Below are positions 23,091-31,343 of a stretch of DNA of 64,000 nt, in pieces. The stretch's first letter is position 1. Each line of letters begins with the position of its first letter. The DNA is from Streptomyces sp. TP-A0356 (lineage in GTDB: Bacteria; Actinomycetota; Actinomycetes; Streptomycetales; Streptomycetaceae), in the NCBI RefSeq assembly GCF_001417775.1, contig NZ_BBZJ01000018.1, positions 124,001 to 188,000 on the forward strand, in the 5' to 3' direction. Under the pieces are notes generated by a model, which was given only the letters and a program-made list of their open reading frames with translations, was not told the origin of the DNA and made no database searches. A program made the translations under genes and the position numbers.

Positions 23091-23646
23091 TGCGCTGGAT
23101 GAGCTGTTCGCGATCATCCAGGGCGGCAGCGGACGGCTGGACGTTGTCGTCGCCAACGCCGGCGGCGGCGAGCTGGCGCGGCTGGAGGAGATCACCGAGG
23201 AGCAGTACCGTTCGACCTTCGACATCAATGTCAAGGGGACGATCTTCACGGTCCAAAAGGCACTCCCGTTGCTGCCGGACGGCGCCTCGGTCATCGTGCT
23301 CTCGTCCACCAACGCCTCGATGGGCGTCCAGGCCATGACGGTCTACAGCGCCACCAAGGCAGCTATCCGCAACCTGGCCCGCACCTGGGCCGCCGAACTC
23401 GCGGGGCGCGGCATCCGTGTCAATGCCCTCAGCCCGGGACCGATAGAGACCCCTGGCATCCGCGGTCTGGGCAGCCCGGCAAAGGGCGAACGGCAACTGG
23501 CAGACCGTCTCGCCGACGAGATTCCCCTCGGCAGGATAGGACGCCCCGACGAAGTCGCCGCCACGGCCGTCTTTCTCGCCTCTGACCAGAGCTCCTTCAC
23601 CACGGGAGCCGAGCTCTTCGTTGACGGCGGCCTTGTCCAGGTCTGA
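22897..23646 (+). CDS. SDR-family NAD(P)-dependent oxidoreductase
   Basis: A 249-residue classical short-chain dehydrogenase. Cofactor motif TGGSTGIG near the start, NAGGG in the middle, catalytic Ser (VLSSTNA), YSATK (Tyr and Lys) and the C-terminal PGPIETPG all present. The final DGGLVQV is typical. The arginine in GRRKPELD after strand 2 favours NADPH. ATG 22897 is preferred (AAGGGAG 11 nt upstream); GTG 22888 is possible. It belongs to a group of SDRs often paired with a TetR regulator (here 25667). The inverted, broken copy of its promoter and 5' end at 29.8-30.2 kb is discussed separately. Substrate unknown. Confidence 0.93.
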   Translation: MGQLDGKISLVTGGSTGIGLAIARGFVAEGATVYLTGRRKPELDAAVETLGERAIGIQSDVSDLDALDELFAIIQGGSGRLDVVVANAGGGELARLEEITEEQYRSTFDINVKGTIFTVQKALPLLPDGASVIVLSSTNASMGVQAMTVYSATKAAIRNLARTWAAELAGRGIRVNALSPGPIETPGIRGLGSPAKGERQLADRLADEIPLGRIGRPDEVAATAVFLASDQSSFTTGAELFVDGGLVQV

Positions 23647-23858
23647 ATACGGCCGCCATGTGCTGGCATCGCCGCGAAGAGAGGCCCGAAGACGGATTGG
23701 CCCGGCTGCCGGCGGAGGCCTGGGGAACTGCGCCCCGTCCTTGAAGTGCTGATTCTTGCCTCAGGCGTCGAAGAACTCGGAGCCGGGAAGGGCCAACCCA
23801 TGTCAGTGCAGTGCGGGACCGGCTGCTGGTGTAATGCCTCGATCTAGGGGAGCAGATC

Positions 23859-25541
23859 ATGCCCTCGCGACAACCGGGCCGCCGAATCTGGGGCGATAGA
23901 GCCTATCCGCATCTTGCGGGAGACCAGCTGGCCCGACTTTTTGAGTTCGGAGTTCCGCAGAACATCTCCGCAGGGCAGTTTGTATTCCGTCTGGGAGATG
24001 ACAAGTATGACCTGGTGGTCATCGAAGAAGGCCAGCTTGAAATCATCAGAGAGGCAGGGCCGGGTTATTCCGAGGAGGTGATTGTCACCTTCGGACCGGG
24101 AGAATTTATCGGTGAACTCAGCATTCTCACGGGACAGTTCGTGTATCTCCCTGCCCGCGCTGCCACGGATGGCCGCATCTATCGAATCCCACCCGACCGG
24201 TTTCGCTTGCTGATGGAAACCGAGACCGCACTATCCGACATCCTGCTCACCGCTTTCAGGGCTCGACGTGAAATTTTGATGGAGTCCGCCTCGCACACCA
24301 TTGAGGTCATCGGAAGCGCTTCCTCTGCCGAGTGCCTGGCGCTGCGCTCGTACCTTGAACACATGGCACTTCCGTATCGCTGGATGGACGATGCAACGCC
24401 GGACGGGTTGCTGCTGATGGGGCTCGCTTCGCTCACCGCAGGTGATTTGCCTGCTGTTCTCCTTCCGGGGCGCTCGCTACGCAACGCCACACCCGGAAGC
24501 CTCGCGATGAATCTCGGACTGTCACATGAAGGAATCAAGGACGAAGAGATAGACCTCGCTGTCATCGGGGGTGGCCCTGCCGGACTGGGTGCCGCGGTGT
24601 ATGGATCATCAGAGGGACTCGGGACTGTCCTGCTTGATGCCGTGGGCCCTGGAGGTCAGGCAGCAGCTAGTTCCCGCATCGAGAACTACTTGGGGTTCCC
24701 TAACGGAATCAGTGGCGCCGAACTGACCCGCCTCGCCGCCATACAGGCGCTGAAATTCGGATCTCGCCTCTACTCGCCTTCGTGTGCCGTAAGCCTCCAG
24801 CCCCTTGCCGACCGGATTCAGATTTCCCTGTCCGACGGCACGGATATTCTTGCGCGCGCCGCTATTATCGCTACCGGTGCCCGCTACCGGTCCCTTCCGA
24901 TCGCCCGCTGGAAACACTTCGAAGGGGCAGGAATCTATTACGCTGCCACTGAGCTGGAAGTCCGTTCGTGCGCAGGCAGGTCGGTGTCCGTGCTGGGAGG
25001 GGCGAACTCTGCAGGGCAAGCAGCTCTGTTCCTGGCCGGTAAATCAATTGCAGTCAACATCATCCTGCGCCGCGACAACATCAGGGCCCGCATGTCTTCT
25101 TATCTTGTTCGCCGTATCCTCGCGGATCCGCGGGTTACCGTGCATACGTCAAGCGAAGTGACAGCACTCGAAGGGGAAGACTCTCTGGAGGCCATCAGGA
25201 TCAGAAATTCCGCTACTGGCGTCGAATCTCTGCTGGGATGCGGCGGGCTTTTCTGCTTCATAGGTGCAACACCGGCAACTGATTGGCTAAATGCAGCCTG
25301 CGCAGCCGACAAGGACGGATTCGTATATACCGATGTGCACATTGATGAAAAAAGTCTGGGGCCGCCCTGGCAGGAACTGCAACGTTCCCCACTCCCCTTT
25401 GAAACGAGCATTCCCCGTGTCTTTGCCGCTGGCGACGTACGACATGGGTCAATCAAGCGTGTCGCCGCCGCAGTCGGCGAAGGGGCCTCTGCCGTTTCTT
25501 CCGTTCATCAGGTCATAGGGGTTCCCGGGGTCCCCTTCTGA
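23859..25541 (+). CDS. Cyclic-nucleotide-binding domain fused to thioredoxin-reductase-like flavoprotein
   Basis: A 560-residue protein with three parts. Residues 20-150 are a CRP-type cNMP-binding domain (LARLFEFGVPQNISAGQFVFRLGD..., FGPGEFIGELSILTGQ). Residues 150-225 look like a glutaredoxin-like spacer (IEVIGSASSAECLALRSYLE). The rest is a thioredoxin-reductase fold with FAD motif GGGPAG (about 237-242), GPGGQAAASSRIENYLGFPNGISG, NADPH-binding LGGANSAGQAA and C-terminal AAGDVRHGS. The redox-active CxxC of true thioredoxin reductases is absent, so it cannot reduce thioredoxin by the usual dithiol route; it may be a cNMP-responsive oxidase or transfer electrons elsewhere. G+C is visibly lower than its neighbours, suggesting separate acquisition. 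Confidence 0.92.
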   Translation: MPSRQPGRRIWGDRAYPHLAGDQLARLFEFGVPQNISAGQFVFRLGDDKYDLVVIEEGQLEIIREAGPGYSEEVIVTFGPGEFIGELSILTGQFVYLPARAATDGRIYRIPPDRFRLLMETETALSDILLTAFRARREILMESASHTIEVIGSASSAECLALRSYLEHMALPYRWMDDATPDGLLLMGLASLTAGDLPAVLLPGRSLRNATPGSLAMNLGLSHEGIKDEEIDLAVIGGGPAGLGAAVYGSSEGLGTVLLDAVGPGGQAAASSRIENYLGFPNGISGAELTRLAAIQALKFGSRLYSPSCAVSLQPLADRIQISLSDGTDILARAAIIATGARYRSLPIARWKHFEGAGIYYAATELEVRSCAGRSVSVLGGANSAGQAALFLAGKSIAVNIILRRDNIRARMSSYLVRRILADPRVTVHTSSEVTALEGEDSLEAIRIRNSATGVESLLGCGGLFCFIGATPATDWLNAACAADKDGFVYTDVHIDEKSLGPPWQELQRSPLPFETSIPRVFAAGDVRHGSIKRVAAAVGEGASAVSSVHQVIGVPGVPF

Positions 25542-25666
25542 GGGTGAGCGGGGCAGGCAGTACAAGCTTGGACGTTCGGGCGAGCCGATGTTCGCAAGCC
25601 TCGAAACAGGCTCGTACTGTCCTGTCTTCGCCCCGTAATGCCCCTTACGCGGCGTACAGTTTTCTC

Positions 25667-26302
25667 ATGGCCCGGCCTCGGCAGTTTGACGACGAGGAGG
25701 TTGTGCGGGCTGCTCGCGACCAGTTCTGGTCCCACGGTTACGACCGCACCTCCATCGACGATCTGAGCGCCGTCACGGGCTTGGGACGCGGAAGCCTGTA
25801 CGGGGCATTCGGAGACAAACACGCCTTGTTCCTGCAGGCTCTAGACAGCTACAACAGTGACGCGATCAGAGCCTGGCGTTCTGCTCTGCGCGGCCCGGGA
25901 CCGGCCCTCCCGCAACTGGAGCGCTTTGTGCGCGACATCGCCGAAGCGATCAGCAGGGACGTGGAGCGGCGCGGCTGCATGATGGCCAGGAGCGCCACGG
26001 AACTCGCCGCGGTCGACAAGACCGTCGCCGAGCGGATTGCTGCGACTGTCCGCGGAATGCACAGCGAGCTGTCGGACTGCCTTGCCCGGGCCCAGGAGGA
26101 GGGCTCGCTGGATGCCGAGGCGGACACGGACGGTCTCGCAAGCCTTCTCCTTGCTGTGCTGCGGGGACTGGAGGCCCTGGGCAGGGCGGGAGCCGCAGCG
26201 GAGGTTGTCACCGGCGCTGCCGAGCAGGCACTGGCCCTTCTTCCCCGCGTGTCCACGAACGAGCCGGCGCCGGACCGGCTGGAGGACCGTTCGGCGCCGT
26301 GA
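25667..26302 (+). CDS. TetR-family transcriptional regulator
   Basis: A 211-residue protein. The N-terminal HTH reads ARPRQFDDEEVVRAARDQFWSHGYDRTSIDDLSAVTGLGRGSLYGAFGDKHALFLQALDSY, a textbook TetR DNA-binding domain, followed by a helical ligand-binding domain with RRGCMMARSATELA. ATG 25667 is chosen; the longer open frame upstream lacks a start with a ribosome site. Regulators of this subgroup repress adjacent SDR or MDR oxidoreductases and respond to electrophiles or quinones. The AT-rich box in the SDR promoter (22741-22790), which is repeated in inverted copy near 30.2 kb, is the likely operator. Binding is inference. Confidence 0.92.
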   Translation: MARPRQFDDEEVVRAARDQFWSHGYDRTSIDDLSAVTGLGRGSLYGAFGDKHALFLQALDSYNSDAIRAWRSALRGPGPALPQLERFVRDIAEAISRDVERRGCMMARSATELAAVDKTVAERIAATVRGMHSELSDCLARAQEEGSLDAEADTDGLASLLLAVLRGLEALGRAGAAAEVVTGAAEQALALLPRVSTNEPAPDRLEDRSAP

Positions 26303-26457
26303 CCCGGTCCTGTTCTGGACGGCCCTTGGGTTTTCGGTGCCATGGGCCGCACGCCCAGGAGGTCTTGCCCCGCCAGACGTCACGGGCGTCGCCTGGCCAT
26401 TGGCGCGCAAGCCGCCTACGAACAGGACGATCAGCAGCACAGGGGCGCCTACCAGGG

Positions 26458-26660
26458 ATGGATGAGGACGGTGCCGACCTTGCCGGGCCGTCGCGTGTGT
26501 TGCACGGCCTGTGCCAGGTCGCCGAGACCGTAGGTGGCAGCCAGGCAAACCGGTCCTTGGCCGCCATCGCGATCATCTTCGCGGCGGCGACGTCGGATGT
26601 CTGCCTGCCGAGGGAGGTGTCTGACATCCAGCGGCCGATGCTCCTGCCGCGCAGCGCCGG
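26458..26660 (-). pseudogene. Duplicated, frameshifted 3' fragment of the 27072 oxidoreductase
   Basis: Read on minus, one frame gives SIGRWMSDTSLGRQTSDVAAAKMIAMAAKDRFAW and the next gives AATYGLGDLAQAVQHTRRPGKVGTVLIHP. Together these align with TLGRWLLEASAERRASDAVAATLIALAFQNQFDV / AATYDLGELATAVKHAVQPGKVGTVLIRP, the end of the MDR protein at 27072-28076. A one-base frameshift separates the two pieces and nothing upstream of this part remains. It lies between the TetR and MmcQ genes and shows local duplication and decay. Confidence 0.75.
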
Positions 26661-26687
26661 CGATTTGTGCACCTGGTCGCCCGGGGC

Positions 26688-27014
26688 TCATGGTGCGACC
26701 AGATCGTGGCTGTCCTCTATCAGCTCCCGAATCAGTTCGTCCGGGACATCGCCGGCCAACGAAATGTTGACCCAGTACCGCTTGTTCAGCTTGTACGCCG
26801 GGTGCACTGCCTCGAAGCGGTGCTGCAACGCGGTGACCCGCTCCGGATCGGCCTTGACTGTCACCTGGTCGTCCGGGAACTCATGGCCACTGAGGATGGC
26901 AAACACCTTGTTGTTCGCCACTGTCTTGAACACCACGCGGTCCGGGGCGAACGGACGCGACTCGCTGACTCCGGCGAAAGAGAGCGCCAGCTCCCGGACG
27001 TCGTCCACGTTCAT
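26688..27014 (-). CDS. MmcQ/YjbR family DNA-binding-fold protein
   Basis: A 108-residue protein with ATG 27014. MNVDDVRELALSFAGVSESRPFAPDRVVFKTVANNKVFAILSGHEFPDDQVTVKADPERVTALQHRFEAVHPAYKLNKRYWVNISLAGDVPDELIRELIEDSHDLVAP contains the family pattern: N-terminal helix, FK..NKVFA, VTVK.DPE, HPAYKLNKRYWVNI and a final helix. The fold (CyaY-like/MmcQ) is known structurally; the cellular role is not established. It follows the MDR gene by 57 nt on the same strand, so probably one operon. Confidence 0.9.
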   Translation of the reverse strand: MNVDDVRELALSFAGVSESRPFAPDRVVFKTVANNKVFAILSGHEFPDDQVTVKADPERVTALQHRFEAVHPAYKLNKRYWVNISLAGDVPDELIRELIEDSHDLVAP

Positions 27015-27071
27015 GGCTACCTCGCTTCCATAACGGAAGTTGCAGGACTCCGCCCTTGGTAGCAGGGGCTA

Positions 27072-28076
27072 CTAAGGGCGGATGAGGACGGTGCCGACCT
27101 TGCCGGGCTGCACCGCGTGCTTCACGGCGGTGGCCAGCTCGCCGAGGTCGTACGTAGCGGCCACGTCGAACTGGTTTTGGAACGCCAGCGCGATCAGTGT
27201 CGCGGCGACCGCGTCCGATGCCCGCCTCTCGGCGGATGCCTCCAACAGCCACCGGCCGAGGGTCGCGCCCCGCACTGTCAGCGCGCGGTGCAGCAGTGTC
27301 GACGCATGCACCGAGATCGGCTCGTCGGCGAGTTCCCCGTAAATAATCAGTCTGCCGCCCGGCGCCAACAGGTCCAGAAGGCTTTCCGTCAGCTTTCCGC
27401 CGACAGGGTCGAAGGCCACACTGAGCGGGCGGCCGCCGGCTGCCTTGCGGACCTCGTCGGCCCAGCCCGGATTCTCCGTGGCAACGACCGGGACGTCCGG
27501 GAACCGCTTGCGCAGCTCGGCGGCACCGCGGTCACTGCGGACGACGTTGACCAGGCCCACGTTGTGGTACTGCATCACGCCGGTTACCAGCCGCCCGACC
27601 GACGAGCCGGCGGCGGCCTGCACCAGATAGCCGTCGTATCCCAAGGCCACGTGCTGCTCCGCCTCACGGCGCAGCATCACCGCGGTCAGTGGGTTCGTCA
27701 GCATCTGCGCGGCGACCTCGTCCGACAGTTCATCAGGCACGGGGACGACCGTCTCAGCGTTCGCCAGGATCCACTGTGACCACCCACCCGGCAGGGGAAA
27801 GGCTGTTACACGGCCGCCAACCTCGACGCCCGGAGCCACGCGCGTATCCGGGCCGATGGCCTCCACCAAGCCGGTCCCTTCCACGCCGATCGGTACCGGC
27901 CCTGCAGCCGTCGCGGGGAAGGCATCGAGGCCCAGGAGATCACCAGGGTGAACCGGGAAGGCCGTGGCACGGATGAGGACCTGACCGTGCACGGGTGCTT
28001 CCGGCTCGGGCTCCTCGATGACGGTCAGGACGTCGGCGGGCGCCCCGCTACGGGTCCAGACGACACGACGGTTCAT
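27072..28076 (-). CDS. MDR-family NADPH:quinone oxidoreductase-like protein
   Basis: A 334-residue medium-chain dehydrogenase/reductase without structural or catalytic zinc cysteines. GroES-like N-terminal domain (PEAPVHGQVLIRATAFPVHPGDLLGLD), then the Rossmann fold with YLVQAAAGSSVGRLVTGVMQY (variant of AASGGVG) and ending GKVGTVLIRP. Members reduce quinones or enones with NADPH. ATG 28076 starts after AGGAGGAG. It is flanked upstream by the F420-reductase-like gene (45 nt) and downstream by mmcQ. A broken second copy of its 3' end lies at 26458-26660. Confidence 0.9.
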   Translation of the reverse strand: MNRRVVWTRSGAPADVLTVIEEPEPEAPVHGQVLIRATAFPVHPGDLLGLDAFPATAAGPVPIGVEGTGLVEAIGPDTRVAPGVEVGGRVTAFPLPGGWSQWILANAETVVPVPDELSDEVAAQMLTNPLTAVMLRREAEQHVALGYDGYLVQAAAGSSVGRLVTGVMQYHNVGLVNVVRSDRGAAELRKRFPDVPVVATENPGWADEVRKAAGGRPLSVAFDPVGGKLTESLLDLLAPGGRLIIYGELADEPISVHASTLLHRALTVRGATLGRWLLEASAERRASDAVAATLIALAFQNQFDVAATYDLGELATAVKHAVQPGKVGTVLIRP

Positions 28077-28121
28077 GATTCTCCTCCTGTGCGCTGGTGT
28101 GTATGGGGCTTGGCCGGGGCG

Positions 28122-28739
28122 TCAGCCGGCGTCCTGGAGCAGCAGGTGCTTCGCGCTAAGCGGGCCGTCCAACTGCATCAGCCGGCCTCCCTCCCGTAGC
28201 CCGCCGAGGTCCAGGGCGGCGAATCCGAATTCGCCGAGCAAGCCGGCCACGGCCGCCTTCGCGTCGGCGTCGTCGCCCGCGTAGAAGACCACCTGACGGC
28301 CTTCCTCGTGCTGGGGATCCGCGGCGATGAACGCGGCGAACAGGGTGTTGAACGCCTTCACGATCCGCGCGCCGGGCAGGCGCTGGGCGACCCATTCGCT
28401 GCCCGTGAGGTCGCCGACGTCGTAGCGGCCCCGCCAGGGGTTGGCCGCGGCGAACTGGTTCGTCGTGTCGACGACGATCTTCCCGGACCAGTCGGCAAGG
28501 CCGGTCAGGTCCGGCACTGCGGAGAACGGCACCGCGAGGAAGACGAGGTCCGGCTGCGCCGCCTCCTCGGCCGTCACCGCGTGGGCCTTCGGTCCCAGCT
28601 GCTCCACGACCGCCTTGAGTGTCTCCGGGCCCCGGCTGTTGCCGATGAGTACCTCGTGCCCGTGACGGATGGCCTTGTCGGCGACGGCCCGGCCGATCTC
28701 TCCCGCGCCGAGAATGCCGATGGTGCTCTGTGCGGCCAT
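28122..28739 (-). CDS. NADPH-dependent F420 reductase-like protein (NAD-binding)
   Basis: A 205-residue protein: MAAQSTIGILGAGEIGRAVADKAIRHGHEVLIGNSRGPETL, a Rossmann GxGxxG followed by NSR (fits NADP). Then DLVFLAVPFSAVPDL, VVDTTNQFA, and a C-terminal KAFNTLFAAFI / VVFYAGDDADAKAAVAGLLGEFGF segment, all typical of the F420-dependent NADP oxidoreductase (Fno) family. Many bacterial members act only as NAD(P)-binding dehydrogenases of unknown substrate, so F420 use is not assured. ATG 28739 has GGAGGTGC upstream. It sits mid-operon between two MDR genes. Confidence 0.9.
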   Translation of the reverse strand: MAAQSTIGILGAGEIGRAVADKAIRHGHEVLIGNSRGPETLKAVVEQLGPKAHAVTAEEAAQPDLVFLAVPFSAVPDLTGLADWSGKIVVDTTNQFAAANPWRGRYDVGDLTGSEWVAQRLPGARIVKAFNTLFAAFIAADPQHEEGRQVVFYAGDDADAKAAVAGLLGEFGFAALDLGGLREGGRLMQLDGPLSAKHLLLQDAG

Positions 28740-28858
28740 GCTGCACCTCCTTGATCGTGTGCCGGGGATCGTGCCGGCGCCCCGGCAGCGGCTGTGTGAT
28801 CGGCTCCGGCTGCTTCCTGCCGGGATGGTCCCGGCTTCGGCGGCAGGTGCGGCTGCGC

Positions 28859-29833
28859 CTACGCGCGATGCGGGTTGAAGTCCAGCAGGACCTTGCCGTT
28901 CTCCCGGAAGTACGCGAGCGCCTCGGGAAAATCCTCCGCCTTGTAGACGGGCGCGGAGGGCAGGACGAGTCTTCCCTCGGAGACCAGCCGCGCGGACTCC
29001 GCGTTCAGAGCCGGAAGCCGGGGAAGGAACTCGTCCTGGTACATCCAGAATTCCGTCGTGGTGATGTTCTTCGTCCCCAGTACGTCGGGATCGGGCGTGA
29101 ACGGCCGGCCGCTCAGATACCCGTAGATCGCCAGCAGGGCGCCGTCGGTCAGTACGTCCAGCAATAGTGCGGTCGCCGCACCGCTGACACCGTCAAGGCC
29201 GAGCAGCACGGGATCGGATCCGATGGCTTCCCGCACGCGCGCGCCGGCGTCCGCCGAGTCGACAACCACGATGTCGGCTCCGAGGTCATGGAGTTCGCTC
29301 ACGAGTTCCGCGCGGCGCACGATGTTGATCGTGCGCAGCCCTCGTTCCTTGGCGAACACAATGACCGACCGGCCCACCCCGCTGTTGGCCGCGTTCTGCA
29401 CCACCCAGGAGCCGGCCGGGAGGTCCCGCAGGCCGACCAGGAGCCCCGCGCTGACGGGATTGATGGTGAGCATCGCTGCCTGTTCAAGACTGATGGACTT
29501 GTCCACCACGGTCAGGTCTGCTGCCTCGGCCACGACCCGCTCGGACCAGGAAAAGACGCCGAAGGGAAGCAGGACCCTCTCGCCGGGGCGGACCTCGATG
29601 ACGCCGGGCCCTACGGACACGACCGTCCCGACGCCCTCGTTTCCGATGGCTGTCGGCAGCTCAGGGCGTACGGGGTAGACACCTTGCGCCAGGAGAAGGT
29701 CATGGTGGTCAAGCGGGGCATACTCGACCTGGACCAGCGCCTGTCCGGCGGTGGGAGCCGGGGGCTCGGGCACGTCCACCACCTTCAGGCTCTTCTCCGG
29801 CTCCCCGAACTGCGTGAGGTGAATGGCGAGCAT
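28859..29833 (-). CDS. MDR-family oxidoreductase (enoyl reductase-like)
   Basis: A 324-residue zinc-independent medium-chain reductase: MLAIHLTQFGEPEKSLKVVDVPEPPAPTAGQALVQVEYAPLDHHDLLLAQGVYPVRPELPTAIGNEGVGTVVSVGPGV matches the trans-2-enoyl-CoA reductase (MECR/ETR1)-like branch. The Rossmann part has WVVQNAANSGVGRSVIVFAKERG. First gene of a four-gene minus operon (MDR, F420-like, MDR, mmcQ). Upstream, at 29850-30192, is the inverted copy of the SDR promoter with a broken SDR start. If that promoter copy is active it would read leftward, in the direction of this operon. Confidence 0.9.
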   Translation of the reverse strand: MLAIHLTQFGEPEKSLKVVDVPEPPAPTAGQALVQVEYAPLDHHDLLLAQGVYPVRPELPTAIGNEGVGTVVSVGPGVIEVRPGERVLLPFGVFSWSERVVAEAADLTVVDKSISLEQAAMLTINPVSAGLLVGLRDLPAGSWVVQNAANSGVGRSVIVFAKERGLRTINIVRRAELVSELHDLGADIVVVDSADAGARVREAIGSDPVLLGLDGVSGAATALLLDVLTDGALLAIYGYLSGRPFTPDPDVLGTKNITTTEFWMYQDEFLPRLPALNAESARLVSEGRLVLPSAPVYKAEDFPEALAYFRENGKVLLDFNPHRA

Positions 29834-29845
29834 GGGACATGACTC

Positions 29846-30043
29846 CTAGCTTTGTCGCCGTCGCTTCTTGAAATTCGAGACATCGCTTCGGATACCGACG
29901 GCCCGGTCCCCGAGAGACTCCACTGGTGCATCCAGCTCGGTTCTGCTCCGGCCCGTGAGGTGGACGGTGGAGCCCTCGGCGACGAACCGGGCTATGGCCA
30001 GACTGATCCCGGTCGAGCAGTCACAAACCGACCTTGCCATCAA
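29846..30043 (-). pseudogene. Truncated copy of the SDR gene 5' end
   Basis: Reads (with frame breaks) STGISLAIARFVAEGSTVHLTGRSRTELDAPVESLGDRAVGIRSDVSNF, against STGIGLAIARGFVAEGATVYLTGRRKPELDAAVETLGERAIGIQSDVSDL of the intact SDR at 22897. The start codon is changed to CTG and the TGG of the cofactor loop is lost. After SDVSNF the similarity stops 13 bp before the MDR gene start. This is a dead fragment joined to an intact promoter copy. Confidence 0.85.
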
Positions 30044-30192
30044 GCTGTCCCAGGATGCCCGCTTCTTCCTCGATGTAGCTCACCCGGAGACCTGCAGAGA
30101 GCCCAGCGCACCGACACGCGGCAACCCATGCCCGTCCGCCTTCACGCCACCTCACGGACCGCACGGTTTAGATAGATTTGTACCTACTAGTA
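29850..30192. repeat. Inverted repeat copy B of the SDR promoter/5' region
   Basis: The minus strand from 30192 begins TTCTTTACTAGTAGGTACAA, matching plus-strand 22741 on with a few changes, and continues through the same promoter and 5' coding sequence. Copies A and B bound the whole redox cluster in opposite orientation, which would permit inversion by recombination. Confidence 0.85.
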
Positions 30193-30477
30193 AAGAACCC
30201 GAACAGGGACACTGCAACCGGAGAGGCACTCGACCTTGCCCAGTCTTGCAACTGGCTGAAAAGATCCTTCGGCGGTCAAGCCTTCCTGACCCCACCGTCC
30301 CCACATATCGAGCAGCCTGCACGACGATCGCAACGCTCTGACCTGCACGTTTACGAGGCGCTGCACATAAGTGCCTGCGGTGATCAAACTTCGATGACAC
30401 AAACTCGCGTCCGTCAAAGTCCGATGGCAAACGGTCAAGATCCAGTGGCACGGGACACCCGCCATCGGCTGGCCGCC

Positions 30478-30759
30478 GCGGCGGAACCGTCACCGGCCAC
30501 GCTCACCACCCTCGCCCTCGCGGTCGGCATCGTCGGCGGGATCTACGGCATCGGCGGCGGCTCCCTGCTCGGCCCGATCCTCGCCGCCTGCGGCCTGCCC
30601 ATGGCCCGCCTCGCCCCGGCCGCGCTCGCCGCCACCTTCGCCACCTCCCTCCTCGGCGCCCGCTTCCAGCGCCGCCTGCCCGAGACCCCCCTGCGCCTCC
30701 TCCTTGGCACCCTCGCCACCAGCATCGGCACGCTGCACGCCATTCAGGCACTGGTATAG
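30478..30759 (+). pseudogene. Remnant of TauE/SafE sulfite exporter family gene
   Basis: The plus frame reads LTTLALAVGIVGGIYGIGGGSLLGPILAACGLPMARLAPAALAATFATSLLGARFQRRLPETPLRLLLGTLATSIGTLHAIQAL. The GGIYGIGGGSLLGPILA and RLPETPLRLLLG motifs mark the C-terminal half of a TauE/SafE membrane protein. The transmembrane helix normally between TS..GA and ARLQ.RLPE is missing, and no N-terminal half is found upstream. So it is a decayed fragment with an internal deletion. Confidence 0.72.
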
Positions 30760-31255
30760 GCCCCGCCGCCCGGACCGCGCCCGACCCGGCAGCAGAACCG
30801 ACCCGGCACTGATAGAACGGCTCACCGCGCAGGTCCTAGACGGCGACACCGTGCTGGACGACCTGGCCCGCCAAGCCAAGGGCGGCTCCGACGACGTCGT
30901 GGCCCACCTGCTCGCGCAGGCACGGAGCGGAGACGACCAGTAGGGGAAGCCCAACAAGACCAATCTCACCGGGATTTCCTGTACCTCAACTACTCACGCC
31001 CGAAGCTGCCTAGGCCCCCGGAGCTGCCCTGTAAGGCGGACCACGGTCGCCTTCTCCCCGAACGCTGTCGCCTCGCAAATCAACCAGTTCCTCACCATGA
31101 CCACAGCGCCGCGCAGCATCTCGCCGACGGTACTAACCTTCCACCCTCGGCGGGCTGGACGCACGAGGAGACAGCTCTTCCCCCACTGCAACCTGGCCAC
31201 AACATGGGCCATCGAGCAAAAGGTCTCCACGCCCGATGAGCCACAATCACGCTGG
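30760..31255. other. Gap near the element end, no convincing gene
   Basis: About 500 bp. A short plus frame ending at 30943 (ALIERLTAQVLDGDTVLDDLARQAKGGSDDVVAHLLAQARSGDD) may be the tail of a lost gene. A minus frame of 89 codons at 30994-31263 has no ribosome site or recognisable motif. I see no RNA gene here. Confidence 0.4.
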
Positions 31256-31343
31256 GTGAGCACACTGAAGTCTTTCGTGCGCTACTGAAATCTTCACTGA
31301 AATGAATCGTGCGCTACTGAAATCTTCAGAGCTGTCCGACACA
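31256..31343. mobile_element. Transposon end with TnsB-type repeats, junction with tadA
   Basis: Two perfect 22-bp direct repeats at 31275-31296 and 31307-31328 (start TCGTGCGC, end AATCTTCA), 32 bp apart, plus a degenerate third at 31256-31275. They are followed at 31332-31343 by CTGTCCGACACA, that is, TGTGTCGGACAG read into the element, close to the Tn7 terminus TGTGGGCGGACAA. tadA coding sequence resumes at 31344. Tn7 ends have the same plan: a TGT terminus and several 22-bp TnsB sites. Expected target duplication would be GCCGC (31344-31348). The opposite end lies outside the window. Confidence 0.8.

Noticed and set aside
30994..31263. 89-aa minus frame near the element end
   Set aside because: No ribosome site, no recognisable domain, and it runs into the repeated transposon end.
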